A DNA stretch of 64,000 nt from contig NZ_VILB01000010.1 of NCBI RefSeq assembly GCF_009712035.1, forward strand, positions 3,794 to 67,793, given 5' to 3'. Source of the DNA: Anabaena sp. UHCC 0187 (GTDB lineage Bacteria; Cyanobacteriota; Cyanobacteriia; Cyanobacteriales; Nostocaceae). The position numbers were made by a program, and so were the translations under genes. Below the pieces are notes generated by a model that was given only the letters and a program-made list of their open reading frames with translations, was not told where the DNA came from and ran no database searches. Position 1 is the first letter of the stretch; the number at the start of each line of letters is the position of its first letter. This document shows, piece after piece, positions 7,754 through 16,645 of the stretch.

Positions 7754-10108
7754 ATGTCTTACGAACCCCTGCACCATAAGTATCGGCCAAAAAGTTTTGC
7801 TGAACTGGTGGGTCAAGAGGCGATCGCTACCACCCTGACTAATGCCATTCTTTCAGCGAAAATCGCCCCTGCCTATTTGTTCACTGGCCCCAGAGGTACA
7901 GGAAAAACTTCTAGTGCTAGAATTCTGGCTAAATCTCTCAATTGTCTCCAAGGCAACCAGCCAACCCCTCAACCCTGCGGCGTTTGTGAAATCTGTCAGG
8001 GCATTACTAAAGGCTATTCTACAGATGTCATTGAAATTGACGCTGCTAGTAATACGGGTGTTGATAATATTCGTGAACTGATTGAAAGGGCGCAGTTTGC
8101 CCCGATGCAGTGTCGGTATAAAGTTTATGTGATTGATGAATGCCTGACTGGAGACTCATTAATTCTTACCGATGCCGGACTTGTCCGCATTGATAACTCG
8201 AATATTAAAGGTCAGAGAGTTCTGACTTACAATGACTCCTCTGAAAAATGGGAATTTAAAAAAGTTGTCCGTTGGTTAGACCAAGGAGAAAAGCAAACTT
8301 TAGTTATCAAGACTACTCACAGAGAAATTAAGTGTACAAGTAATCATTTGATCAGGACTGATCAGGGATGGATAGCAGCAAAAGACGTAAAAGAAGGAAT
8401 GAAGATACTATCCCCTGTGAATGCGGATGCGACACGCTCATTTACAAATTTGGAGAAGGTAGAATCTGTTCACCTCGCTGGAGTTGAGCGAGTTTATGAT
8501 CTTGAAGTTGAGGATAATCATAACTTTGTAGCTAATGGATTACTAGTACATAACTGCCATATGTTAAGTACCGCAGCCTTCAATGCGTTACTTAAAACCC
8601 TAGAAGAACCACCTAAGCACGTTGTTTTCGTTCTCGCCACCACAGACGCACAAAGAGTATTGCCAACCATTATTTCTCGTTGTCAAAGGTTTGATTTTCG
8701 ACGGATTCAGTTAGAGGCAATGGTAAAACATTTAACTTATATTGCCTCTGAGGAAAGTATTAATATTTCTCATGATTCCCTCACCCTCGTCGGACAAATT
8801 GCCCAAGGGGGATTAAGAGATGCAGAAAGTTTACTTGATCAATTAGCTTTAGTCGCAGGGGAAGTGACACCGGATAAAGTTTGGGATTTGGTGGGTTCAG
8901 TCAGCGAAAAAGACTTATTTGGACTATTAGAAGCAATTTCGCAAGATCATGCAGAAATAGTTCTGGAATCTACCCGGAAAATCCTAGATCGAGGACGAGA
9001 ACCCCTAATTATTCTCCAAAATCTCGCCGCTTTTTATCGAGATTTCCTCATCGCCAAAACCGCCCCTAATCGCCAAGATTTAGTTGCTTGTACTCAGTCA
9101 ACCTGGACATCATTAGTTGACTTTGCCCAAAAATTTGAACTAAGTACAATCTTGCTAGGACAACAACACCTGAGAACAGCAGAATTACAACTAAAAAATA
9201 CCACTCAACCCCGGTTATGGTTAGAAGTAACCTTACTCGGATTATTGCCCAGTGCCAATATTCAGATCCAACCCGCAAATATTCCCCAGCGAATTCATAC
9301 AAATGCTGTAGCCCCAGCTTATGCTGCCGTTGCTGCACCGCAACCAGTATATTCGCCCACCAATCACAACAATTCTCCACCACCACCCACGCCAGAACCT
9401 GTAGCACCACCACCTACTAACAATCAACCTGCACCAGTACAGCCAGTAGGAGAAGGATCACAATACGATTTAATTCAACTTTGGCAACAAGTCCGTGGAC
9501 ATATTCAGCAGCTACCTACACAAGCATTGCTGGGTCAAATGTGCCATTTAATTGATTTTAATGGTTCTATAGCTATTGTAGGTGTAAAAGCGGTTTGGTA
9601 TGACAAAGTGAAGTCCTATCTACCTGTGATCACCACAGCTTTTAGACAAACCTTCCAACAGGAAATTCAAGTCACTCTCGAAAAAGCCACCACAGCAAAC
9701 GCCACATCAACGAGAAGAAATCCACCACCACAAAATTCTCCTCCTGTTCAACAACCACCCGAACCTATATCCAATCAGCCGCCTCCACTAGCACAACCTA
9801 CACCACAGCCGCCCCCAGCCACACCACAGCCAACATATACACCGCCACCAGCACAAATCCAAACTGAGGCTATAGTGACTAATACAGCCCCAGTCGCAAC
9901 TATTTCTGCGCCACCAGCGCCACCAGTGCAACCACCTCCATCAAGCTGGGATCATGATGGTGTAGTTAAAGCTGCGGAAAGTTTAGCCAAATTCTTTTCT
10001 GGAGAAATCATCAGGATGACAGATGATACTTTCCAGCTATCGGATTCTGTCACAGCTACTGAAATACCTGAGATATATGAATCCTATGTTGATGATGAAT
10101 ATACTTAG
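7754..10108 (+). CDS. dnaX: DNA polymerase III subunit gamma/tau interrupted by an intein
   Basis: DnaX is the clamp-loader ATPase of the replicative polymerase. The precursor has 784 residues. Walker A is GPRGTGKT at 45-52, the zinc module uses C64, C75, C78 and C81, and Walker B is DEC/CHM. An in-frame intein (residues 130-267) sits between the Glu of Walker B and the extein Cys268. Removing it leaves 646 residues and restores DECHMLSTAAFNALLKTLEE. After the AAA+ core comes a long proline/glutamine-rich linker and a C-terminal tau-like part, typical of cyanobacterial DnaX. Splicing must occur for ATPase activity, because the intein splits the catalytic motif. ATG start. A heptamer repeat tract begins just past the stop. 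Confidence 0.95.
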   Translation: MSYEPLHHKYRPKSFAELVGQEAIATTLTNAILSAKIAPAYLFTGPRGTGKTSSARILAKSLNCLQGNQPTPQPCGVCEICQGITKGYSTDVIEIDAASNTGVDNIRELIERAQFAPMQCRYKVYVIDECLTGDSLILTDAGLVRIDNSNIKGQRVLTYNDSSEKWEFKKVVRWLDQGEKQTLVIKTTHREIKCTSNHLIRTDQGWIAAKDVKEGMKILSPVNADATRSFTNLEKVESVHLAGVERVYDLEVEDNHNFVANGLLVHNCHMLSTAAFNALLKTLEEPPKHVVFVLATTDAQRVLPTIISRCQRFDFRRIQLEAMVKHLTYIASEESINISHDSLTLVGQIAQGGLRDAESLLDQLALVAGEVTPDKVWDLVGSVSEKDLFGLLEAISQDHAEIVLESTRKILDRGREPLIILQNLAAFYRDFLIAKTAPNRQDLVACTQSTWTSLVDFAQKFELSTILLGQQHLRTAELQLKNTTQPRLWLEVTLLGLLPSANIQIQPANIPQRIHTNAVAPAYAAVAAPQPVYSPTNHNNSPPPPTPEPVAPPPTNNQPAPVQPVGEGSQYDLIQLWQQVRGHIQQLPTQALLGQMCHLIDFNGSIAIVGVKAVWYDKVKSYLPVITTAFRQTFQQEIQVTLEKATTANATSTRRNPPPQNSPPVQQPPEPISNQPPPLAQPTPQPPPATPQPTYTPPPAQIQTEAIVTNTAPVATISAPPAPPVQPPPSSWDHDGVVKAAESLAKFFSGEIIRMTDDTFQLSDSVTATEIPEIYESYVDDEYT
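8141..8554 (+). other. Mini-intein in DnaX (coding segment)
   Basis: A 414-base, 138-codon in-frame insert. It begins with Cys130 (CLTGDSLIL, splicing block A), has a block B with Thr and His (CTSNHLI), a block F (VYDLEVEDNHNF) and ends in NGLLVHN followed by extein Cys268 (block G). These are the residues for class 1 protein splicing: Cys1, block B TxxH, penultimate His, terminal Asn and Cys+1. There is no LAGLIDADG endonuclease region, so this is a mini-intein that can no longer home by itself. Its length is close to that of a joined split DnaE intein. Confidence 0.93.
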
Positions 10109-10111
10109 GGC

Positions 10112-10195
<84 letters not shown>

Positions 10196-10310
10196 AGAAT
10201 AGTCTTGAATCTGGGAAAGTGATAGGTAAATGAACGGTTTCAACGCTTATTCCTTGCAGCTTATTCACATTTTTAACCTTCAAACTATTGATATATATAG
10301 ATTTTTGGTT

Positions 10311-10340
10311 TATATGGCTTACGCCACGCTACGCTATCAG
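10311..10340. repeat. Interspersed GCGTAAGCCAT/GCGTAGCGTGGC element
   Basis: The sequence around ATGGCTTACGCCACGC followed by TACGCTATCAG recurs at 25097-25120 (inverted) and 40684-40712 with few changes. It contains partly self-complementary GCG/CGC words. The function is unknown; copy number suggests a small dispersed repeat. Confidence 0.6.
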
Positions 10341-10401
10341 CAAGCCCTAAATAAGAATTTGAGGGAATAGGGAATAATTAATTCCTAATTCCCCATTGGC
10401 T

Positions 10402-10788
10402 TTAATCGTCTGCGCGTAAGAGTTTGCGGTAAAAAGGTTTAGAAAAATCGGTAACACGATGTCGCTTATAATTTTCCATCAGTTCAATTAAAAAACTAAT
10501 AAATTCAAAACTAGCCATCATTACTTCATAAGTTAGGTCAGAGTTAGCATCAAACTGCATTCGGCAACGGGTTAAGTCTGATGGTAAGGTGGCAACATTC
10601 CAAGTCGCAGCAAAGGGAATATTGTCACTACCTTCAATTTTGCGGTGTCCCTCTAACACGCCTTTTTGATAAAGACTGATAGCATAGGGTAATAAAGTTC
10701 GCTTACTACCCTGAATATACGGTAAATACACGGTAGCTTGTTGTGGAGTCGCAGGTTGGAGTTGATCAAAAGACGTATTACCAGACAT
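10402..10788 (-). CDS. Conserved hypothetical protein
   Basis: A soluble 128-residue protein without a domain I can name. The upstream in-frame TTG at 10824 would add 12 residues, but the ATG at 10788 has an AAGGA box about 11 bases before it, so I prefer that start. Visible features: an N-terminal low-complexity stretch (QPATPQQATVYLPYIQG), a basic central part, a conserved-looking WNVATLPSDLTRCR block and a C-terminal helix rich in Phe, Glu and Lys. It stands alone between dnaX and the aminotransferase, with nearly 300 repeat-bearing bases on one side. The compact, non-repetitive sequence suggests a real gene. Confidence 0.6.
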   Translation of the reverse strand: MSGNTSFDQLQPATPQQATVYLPYIQGSKRTLLPYAISLYQKGVLEGHRKIEGSDNIPFAATWNVATLPSDLTRCRMQFDANSDLTYEVMMASFEFISFLIELMENYKRHRVTDFSKPFYRKLLRADD

Positions 10789-11021
10789 CGTTGTTGATTC
10801 CTTAAGATAACTGAGAATTGGCAAGCCTATAGTTTTCCTTAATATTATTCCGCCGTAGAATGTATTTGCTGTGTAGTTCCTATTTCGTGATTATGTATAT
10901 AAAATAGCATTCAAATTCAGATTCTAGGTTGTATATCAGTTTTAAAAGTTACAAATTGCCATAACAATCCTGTAGTTGGGCTTTAGTTCTGAAATTATAC
11001 TCAAGCCCAACTACAAACAAA

Positions 11022-12173
11022 CTAATTATTAGAGATCATTGTTCCCAGTGCAGCTATCAACTTATCCACACTTTCAGGACGACTATTAAAACCCATTAAA
11101 CCCACACGCCAAACCTTACCAGCAAGTTCACCCAAACCGCCACCAATCTCAATATTATGCTCAAGTAATAACTGCCTAGCAATAGATTTACCATTTACCC
11201 CTTCCGGAATACAAACAGTAGTTAAAGTTGGTAAACGGTATTCCTTCTCAACGTGCATTTTTAAACCCATGTCTTCCAATCCTTCCCACAGATACTCGAC
11301 ATTTTTTTGATGACGTTGCCAACAACTTGCTAAACCTTCCTCCGCCACTAAACGCAAAGCTTCCCGTAAACCATAATATAAATTAATCGGTGCGGTGTGG
11401 TGATATGTGCGTTCAGCCCCCCAATATTTTCCCAACAACGTCATATCTAAATACCAGTTTGCTACCTTAGATTGACGCTTGTGTAACTTCTCCAATGCCC
11501 GTGGACTCATGGTAAAGGGGGACGCACCGGGAGAGCAACCCAAACCTTTTTGACTACAGCTATAAGCTAAATCAACGCCCCACTCGTCCAAAAAGATGGG
11601 AACACCACCTAAACTGGTAACGGTATCCACTAATAGCAATGTTCCATGTTGAAGACACAACTCACCCACCCCTTCCAAAGGTTGACGTGCGCCGGTGGAA
11701 GTTTCTGCATGAACTAAGGCTAAAATTGCGGGTTTATGGGTAGCAACGGCGGCACTGATTTCCTCCAAATTGAAAACCTGCCCCCAGGGCTTAGTAATAG
11801 TTCGCACATCTGCGCCATATCTGCCTGCCATATCTACCAAGCGATTACCGAAATAACCAGCCACACCAATTAATACCACATCACCCGGTTCTACAGAATT
11901 AGCCAAAGTAGCTTCCATAGCGGCTGTACCCGTGCCACTGACAGCAATAGTATGGGGGTTTTCCGTTTGCCATGTGTAACGCAACAGCGATTGAATCTCA
12001 TCCATCAGAGTTAAAAAAGCCGGATCTAAATGCCCTACAGGTTTAGTATTCATCGCCTGTAATACCGCTGGATAAGCGTTAGAGGGACCTGGCCCCAATA
12101 ATAGACGGTGGGGGACATCTAAGGGTTCAAGGCCTAGACGCTGACTATCGTTGATGGAAAAAGCGAATGTCAT
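11022..12173 (-). CDS. Class V aminotransferase, alanine/serine-glyoxylate type
   Basis: A PLP enzyme of 383 residues that would transfer an amino group to glyoxylate (alanine or serine as donor), a photorespiratory step that fits an oxygenic phototroph. PLP-binding lysine K209 lies in SCSQKGLGCSPG, the LLLGPGPSN block near the N-terminus and SGTGTAAMEA (about 79-88) bind cofactor and substrate, and VDTVTSLGG carries the PLP-pyridine aspartate. Length and motif spacing are normal for the family. Older annotations call this family the small subunit of a soluble hydrogenase, which I think is wrong. The amino donor cannot be fixed from sequence. ATG start at 12173. Confidence 0.9.
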   Translation of the reverse strand: MTFAFSINDSQRLGLEPLDVPHRLLLGPGPSNAYPAVLQAMNTKPVGHLDPAFLTLMDEIQSLLRYTWQTENPHTIAVSGTGTAAMEATLANSVEPGDVVLIGVAGYFGNRLVDMAGRYGADVRTITKPWGQVFNLEEISAAVATHKPAILALVHAETSTGARQPLEGVGELCLQHGTLLLVDTVTSLGGVPIFLDEWGVDLAYSCSQKGLGCSPGASPFTMSPRALEKLHKRQSKVANWYLDMTLLGKYWGAERTYHHTAPINLYYGLREALRLVAEEGLASCWQRHQKNVEYLWEGLEDMGLKMHVEKEYRLPTLTTVCIPEGVNGKSIARQLLLEHNIEIGGGLGELAGKVWRVGLMGFNSRPESVDKLIAALGTMISNN

Positions 12174-12257
12174 AAACTTATGTGAGATTAAATTCTAATT
12201 AATTACATGATAAAGCGATAAGTAGATGGGCTGAAATAAATATCAAATAGTATTGTG

Positions 12258-12278
12258 GGGTGGGCTTCTAGCCCGCCC
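12258..12278. repeat. GC-rich hairpin repeat between genes
   Basis: GGGTGGGCT and AGCCCGCCC form a nine-pair stem (one G-T pair) with a three-base loop. It lies between the cruG stop and the aminotransferase start. Similar GTGGGGTGGGC...GCCCGCCC palindromes are common dispersed repeats in cyanobacteria. It could also help end the cruG transcript. Confidence 0.6.
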
Positions 12279-12281
12279 ATT

Positions 12282-13463
12282 TTAATTGTCTTTACCTACA
12301 CCATATTTCCGCCCCCGCCATTCTTTGGGAGTGTGGAATGCAGATAAGAAGATTCGCAGCACAGCTAAAGGGTCAGCCAAGGGTGAAAGCCAGAATAACC
12401 AACCACCAGTGGCATCTTTACGATCATAAGAGGGAGCGATCGCTAATAATAGAGCAAAGCGAATCACCACCAAAAATATATTCAATCCTAACAACAGCAT
12501 TAACGGCAGTGTAAAAACCAAAGAAGGCAGCAATAAATAACCCAGTAAAATGAATAACGGTAAACCCTGCACCGCAGATAATAGCCATAAATCCCCCCAG
12601 ACCTGAGCGCGGGAAGTTGCATCTTTCAAATCTAGGCTGCGTCCCCATTCCTTCCAAGTTTCTAAAGCCCCTTCATACATCCTCACCTTTAGCACCTTAG
12701 CCCCATCCAAAAAGCCCACCTTAAAGCCCTCAGAGGCAATATTCCGCGCCAAGGTCACATCATCACAAAAAGAACCTTTCGCGCTGCTATAGCCATCCAC
12801 AGCCTTTAATACAGAGCGACGACACAAAAAACACTGCCCATTGGCCATGACCCGTTCTGGTTGTTCAGTATAAATACCTGTAGGATCAAACCTATACAAT
12901 AACGTCATCAACAAAGCCGGTTGTAACCAGCATTCCCCCGGATACTTGAGAATAAACTGCGGTGATAATGATACTAAATCATAACCTTGGGCGATCGCAG
13001 TTTTAACTAAACTCGCCACCAAACCAGGATGGGGTTGAATATCCGCGTCCATGCCCAAAAACCACTCACTCCCCTCCGCAGTGAATAAAAAGCCATTATG
13101 CAACGCCCAAGGACGACCAACCCAGCCAGAAGGTAAAGGGTCATCTGTCATTACCCGAAAGCGGGGGTCGCTTACTGCTGCGGTTTTCACTAAGTCGGGA
13201 GTACCATCTTGAGAGCGACTATCAACCACAATAATTTCTTGAACTTCGTAACTTTGGCGACTTAAACCAGCTAACAGCGGACTAATCCGCAATGCCTCAT
13301 TTAATGTGGGTACAACTACACTCACAGTTCCTAAAAGATCCGGTGTAGGTTGTTGTGGTTCCAGGGCTGGATAACGTCTTGGACCTTTGAGCAACCGGGA
13401 AAGTAAAATGGCTGTTGCAGGTACTTGGATAAGCAGCAATAGGAGGGGAATAATATTTAGCAA
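12282..13463 (-). CDS. cruG: Family 2 glycosyltransferase, likely carotenoid 2'-O-glycosyltransferase
   Basis: A 393-residue membrane-anchored GT-A glycosyltransferase. An N-terminal hydrophobic segment (1-20) is followed by the GT2 domain with VVVPTLNEA at about 49-57 and the metal-binding DAD at 139-141. Hydrophobic segments near 295-345 anchor the C-terminus. The gene follows cruF on the same strand, 151 bases downstream. In cyanobacteria CruG adds a sugar to the 2'-hydroxyl of myxol in myxoxanthophyll synthesis, and the cruF-cruG pairing is the main reason for the name. Translation appears to begin at a TTG at 13463, because no ATG lies near the domain's expected start. The sugar donor is not determinable. 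Confidence 0.82.
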   Translation of the reverse strand: MLNIIPLLLLLIQVPATAILLSRLLKGPRRYPALEPQQPTPDLLGTVSVVVPTLNEALRISPLLAGLSRQSYEVQEIIVVDSRSQDGTPDLVKTAAVSDPRFRVMTDDPLPSGWVGRPWALHNGFLFTAEGSEWFLGMDADIQPHPGLVASLVKTAIAQGYDLVSLSPQFILKYPGECWLQPALLMTLLYRFDPTGIYTEQPERVMANGQCFLCRRSVLKAVDGYSSAKGSFCDDVTLARNIASEGFKVGFLDGAKVLKVRMYEGALETWKEWGRSLDLKDATSRAQVWGDLWLLSAVQGLPLFILLGYLLLPSLVFTLPLMLLLGLNIFLVVIRFALLLAIAPSYDRKDATGGWLFWLSPLADPLAVLRIFLSAFHTPKEWRGRKYGVGKDN

Positions 13464-13576
13464 TTTTAACCCTGACTTTTTGTATAAACTAGCTAGTTTA
13501 AATTTTCTCGCAATTTATGTAAATTAACTTAAATTATTAGTTATCTATATTTTTCTGTAATTGGGAAAGAGGCAAT

Positions 13577-13620
13577 TGGAAGAATTTCTTCTCCTATTCC
13601 CTCTTCCCTCTTCCCTATTT
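13577..13620. repeat. TTCCCTC-type heptamer tract
   Basis: A pyrimidine-rich run of near-identical heptamers (TTCCCTC/TCTTCCC) fills part of the 151-base gap between cruF and cruG. It is another short STRR tract. It ends at the cruF stop codon. Confidence 0.5.
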
Positions 13621-14526
13621 GTTGAAAGCAACTTTCACATTAGCAACAGCAACTTCTTTAGTAGCTGCTTCAATATTCACCGTTGCAGGGGTACTAGAAC
13701 CTTTAGACCACAACAGCACAGCAGGAGCTACACCCAAGGCCACACCTAGTAATATGGGGATAGGAAACCCAGCCGCTAAACTCATGACTGTGGCAAAACC
13801 AAAGTTACCCAAATAAACTAATAAAGGTACATTCAGTTGGTAATGGTCTAACTTAATCGGGTTTTTGCTCCATAATAAAGCTGCTACTGTCATAAATAAC
13901 GAACCAGTACCCATCCAACCGGCAAAGTTTTGGTAAGGCATTCCAAAGAAAGCCCCTGGTTGGTGCCAATACCAGAAGGGGAGGGAAGTTTGACTCATGG
14001 CTGGGTCAAGGACAAAATCCCAAGAAGTGAGCAGTAAAGCCCCTAAACCAATTGCTCCCACGTGACGGAATAGGCTAGGTTTTTTATCTACTTCTAAACC
14101 CGCACGAGCCAACACATAAGAAACTAATCCCACATAAAACCAGGAAAGGGGAATTGTAAAAGGGACTAAACCGGAAATTTTATAACCCAAACCACTTAAA
14201 TAGCTGTAGCCACCAAAGGGAAAGCCTGTGCTAGTTCCTAGTAATTCGCTAGTTAGGGAAATTGATAAAGATGGGATTAAAAATCCTAAAGCGCGTGCTA
14301 AACCTAAAGTTCGGTAAGCATAAAGGAACACTCCCAGCGCCCCTAAAATCATATATACCACACCACCGCCCGCCATACTCCACTGCATGACGCTCTGTCC
14401 GACTTCTGATAAGCTGACAATTAGTTCAGCATTGGGAATAACAATCAATATCCCCACCAGTCCAAATACCATAGAAACGATATGACCAATTAGGCATACG
14501 CGCTCGACGATAACAAGTTGTCTCAT
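13615..14526 (-). CDS. cruF: Carotenoid 1',2'-hydratase (gamma-carotene hydratase), CruF family
   Basis: A 303-residue integral membrane protein of the carotenoid biosynthesis (DUF422) family. It has multiple hydrophobic segments, and the conserved LTSELLGTSTGFPFGGYSY block (about residues 96-114) carries the Glu typical of the family; DPAMS lies further on. CruF adds water to the psi-end of gamma-carotene, and the product is then glycosylated by CruG on the way to myxoxanthophyll. The following gene on the same strand is cruG, which supports the call. ATG at 14526 is chosen over an in-frame TTG two codons earlier. The last 25 or so residues are polar and variable. Confidence 0.87.
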   Translation of the reverse strand: MRQLVIVERVCLIGHIVSMVFGLVGILIVIPNAELIVSLSEVGQSVMQWSMAGGGVVYMILGALGVFLYAYRTLGLARALGFLIPSLSISLTSELLGTSTGFPFGGYSYLSGLGYKISGLVPFTIPLSWFYVGLVSYVLARAGLEVDKKPSLFRHVGAIGLGALLLTSWDFVLDPAMSQTSLPFWYWHQPGAFFGMPYQNFAGWMGTGSLFMTVAALLWSKNPIKLDHYQLNVPLLVYLGNFGFATVMSLAAGFPIPILLGVALGVAPAVLLWSKGSSTPATVNIEAATKEVAVANVKVAFNK

Positions 14527-14846
14527 GATCAATCCTTAATGATATGCCACATGGCTACTCAACTGCTAACAGTTTACAAATATTTATGAACATATTTAAC
14601 TAAATGTTGATCTTTATTCTCTCAAATTGGGAATTAGGGATGAAATTCAACATTTAGAAACCTGATGAGTTCAGTAAACCTGTGAAATAATGAATGAAAC
14701 CGATACTGAGAACATCAGTATATAACGATTTGTAACTGAGTAAGGTACAGAACTTTTAAAGTTATAGCAACCACCAAGTTTATGCAAACCAGGAGAGAAA
14801 TTTCCTTTTTCCTTCCCACTGACTCCCGACTCCGGACTTTTGCTAT
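14527..14846. other. Intergenic region between cruF and a small membrane-protein gene
   Basis: About 320 bases between two divergent genes. I see no RNA gene, strong hairpin or repeat. Promoters for both neighbours should lie here but I cannot place them with confidence. Confidence 0.5.
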
Positions 14847-15272
14847 ATGTCAATTTTTCAAAAGATTCCTTGGTTTTCCTTAACACTTATATTACTGAGT
14901 TACAGTACATTGGGCTGGATAATATTTGAAGAAAAAGCCCCGTGGTATGTACGGCTGATAACTGCGGTAACTATCCTGCTGTCCCTGGTATTGGTCACTA
15001 ACCCTTGGCTAAAACTAGATGATTATTCTCATGTTTTCTTCAAGTCAAACGCTAGGACTTTTTTTGTGGCTATCTTAGCAGCTTTCCTGTTTTTTCTAAT
15101 GATTGCCTGGTTTCGGGTATTTCTTGATACTTTACTCATTCTGTGCGCGACTATCTTAGCCAAAATAGACTTTCAAGCAGTTGGTTTAAAACCAGCACTA
15201 ACTTTTGGCTGTATATCTTTTTGCTCAATACTAGGTTTAGGAATGGGCGCACTTATCAATTACTACGTTTAA
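14847..15272 (+). CDS. Hypothetical integral membrane protein
   Basis: A 141-residue hydrophobic protein with about four membrane spans: residues 9-27, 33-50, 68-96 and 114-138. No catalytic motif is visible and I do not recognise the family. It is convergent with the rpmA-rplU genes, with a hairpin lying between the two stops. It starts at an ATG at 14847; the region just before has a CTCCCGACTCCGG stretch rather than a clear ribosome-binding site. The compact, clearly membrane-type sequence makes it likely to be expressed. Confidence 0.65.
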   Translation: MSIFQKIPWFSLTLILLSYSTLGWIIFEEKAPWYVRLITAVTILLSLVLVTNPWLKLDDYSHVFFKSNARTFFVAILAAFLFFLMIAWFRVFLDTLLILCATILAKIDFQAVGLKPALTFGCISFCSILGLGMGALINYYV

Positions 15273-15322
15273 AATTAGTCACTGGTCATTAATTAGTTAA
15301 TGAGTAATAGACCAATGACTAA
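15271..15322 (-). terminator. Rho-independent terminator after rpmA
   Basis: TTAGTCACTGGTC (15275-15287) pairs with GACCAATGACTAA (15310-15322): 13 positions with one mismatch. Read on the minus strand the stem is followed by TTTTAAA. It lies between the convergent membrane-protein gene and rpmA and may work in both directions, but the T-run favours rpmA. Confidence 0.65.
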
Positions 15323-15329
15323 TAACTAA

Positions 15330-15614
15330 CTAGCTGGCTACAGCTTCTACAAGTTCTACCGCTACTGGATAAACGCTAACTTTCTTCTGGCTTTTACCTC
15401 TTCTTTCAAAGGTAACTACACCATCAACTAGCGCAAACAAGGTATCATCACTACCAATACCAACGTTGTTACCAGGGTGAACCTTAGTACCACGTTGACG
15501 GACAAGAATATTACCTGCGCGTACAGTTTGTCCACCATAACGCTTTACACCCAGCCGTTGAGCATTCGAGTCACGACCGTTACGCGTACTACCAGTTCCC
15601 TTCTTATGAGCCAT
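15330..15614 (-). CDS. rpmA: 50S ribosomal protein L27
   Basis: A 94-residue component of the large ribosomal subunit whose N-terminus reaches toward the peptidyl-transferase centre. The start [16 protein letters not shown] is the classic L27 N-terminus with no cleavable extension. The [14 protein letters not shown] and VHPGNNVG blocks follow in order. The acidic/hydrophobic C-terminal tail (VELVEAV) is slightly longer than in E. coli. It lies 162 bases downstream of rplU on the same strand, the usual L21-L27 order, and is followed by a hairpin terminator. Confidence 0.98.
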   Translation of the reverse strand: MAHKKGTGSTRNGRDSNAQRLGVKRYGGQTVRAGNILVRQRGTKVHPGNNVGIGSDDTLFALVDGVVTFERRGKSQKKVSVYPVAVELVEAVAS

Positions 15615-15694
15615 GATTCCCTCTTTTCTATTTACTTTATTTATCCCAGGATTTATCCCAGGTTGCTAGTTATCTAGTTTAGGCTGGGATCAAG

Positions 15695-15725
15695 GTAATT
15701 GGAATTGGTAATTGGTAATTACTCT
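15695..15725. repeat. GGTAATT heptamer tract between rplU and rpmA
   Basis: Near-perfect head-to-tail copies of a seven-base GGTAATT/GGAATT unit lie in the L21-L27 spacer. It is a short member of the tandem heptamer class seen elsewhere in the window. Confidence 0.5.
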
Positions 15726-15776
15726 GTATTACCTGTAACCTATTACCTCTTCCCTAACTAGCAACTTAAACCTTTT

Positions 15777-16199
15777 TTATGATTCTTCGGATGATTCGTC
15801 AGCGGTTTCTTCCACGAAATCAGTATCAATAATAACGGGAGTTTCAGCCATCGTTGGTGATTCTTCGTAAGCTAAAACTTCGCCGTTGAGATTGATAGAA
15901 TTAATCAAAAATCTGGTGATTTCCTGGCGATGTCCCCGTTTTTTGCGGGTTTTCTTTTTAGGTTTCATCTTATACACCAGGACTTTGCGACCTCTAAAGT
16001 GTCGCATGATTGTCCCTTCCACTGTTGCGCCTTCTACTAAAGGTTGTCCAATGGAAACTGCGCCTTCGTGATGTACAAGTAATACTGCGTTGATAGTAAC
16101 TTTTTCATCTGGTTCAGCGGTTAGTAGTTCAATGTCGTAAAAGCGACCTGCTTCTACTTTCATTTGTTTACCGCCAGTTTCAATAATCGCGTAAGTCAT
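15777..16199 (-). CDS. rplU: 50S ribosomal protein L21
   Basis: A 140-residue large-subunit protein that binds 23S rRNA. It opens with [16 protein letters not shown], the L21 signature, and contains the basic block [16 protein letters not shown] that contacts rRNA. The C-terminal 30 residues (about 108-140) are acidic and extend beyond the bacterial core of about 103 residues, as often seen in cyanobacteria. First gene of the rplU-rpmA pair on the minus strand, ATG at 16199. Its promoter should lie in the roughly 440-base region upstream. Confidence 0.97.
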   Translation of the reverse strand: MTYAIIETGGKQMKVEAGRFYDIELLTAEPDEKVTINAVLLVHHEGAVSIGQPLVEGATVEGTIMRHFRGRKVLVYKMKPKKKTRKKRGHRQEITRFLINSINLNGEVLAYEESPTMAETPVIIDTDFVEETADESSEES

Positions 16200-16645
16200 T
16201 AATTAAATCGTCCTTGAGGTTGCCGTACAGGTAGCTGGGTATAATCTCCTGTAGAGACGCTATTATTTATAGCTTTTGCCAGCTTTTGCAGTATGTCTAC
16301 CTGATCCGAGCAGGAATTAGACAGACAATCTACTATATTACCTGATTGATAGCTAATCAGTCAACCTTTGAGAAAATATAATTTTATTTATCGCTGATTT
16401 CCGAAAAGATAATTCTGGTGTTTGTAGTTAACCGTGACACAGACGGAAAATTTTTTAACTAATCTGAGTGACTTAATAGGGCTGCTCAGATTTTTTTTGC
16501 ATATTCACTTTAAGAGTTATATAACAATATTTTTTTTAACGAACCGCAGAGACGCAGAGAGCGCAGAGGAAGAGAAGAAGGAGATTTTAATATCTTCTTT
16601 AAGGATTGCTATATTGTCAATAGGTGATAATTTTATTAGCTCAAT
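16200..16645. other. Intergenic region with CGCAGAGACGCAGAG repeat
   Basis: About 446 bases between the divergent rplU and the nucleotidyltransferase gene. It must hold the rplU promoter. At 16540-16572 lies a purine-rich ACCGCAGAGACGCAGAG repeat. Related copies occur at 37950-37972, 42090-42112 and 43550-43585 (the last two inverted), so it is a dispersed repeat. A short frame at 16434-16649 overlaps it and is not convincing as a gene. Confidence 0.55.

Noticed and set aside
14671-14886. 71-codon minus-strand frame at the start of the membrane-protein gene
   Set aside because: It overlaps the opposite gene and its sequence shows no domain or ribosome-binding site.
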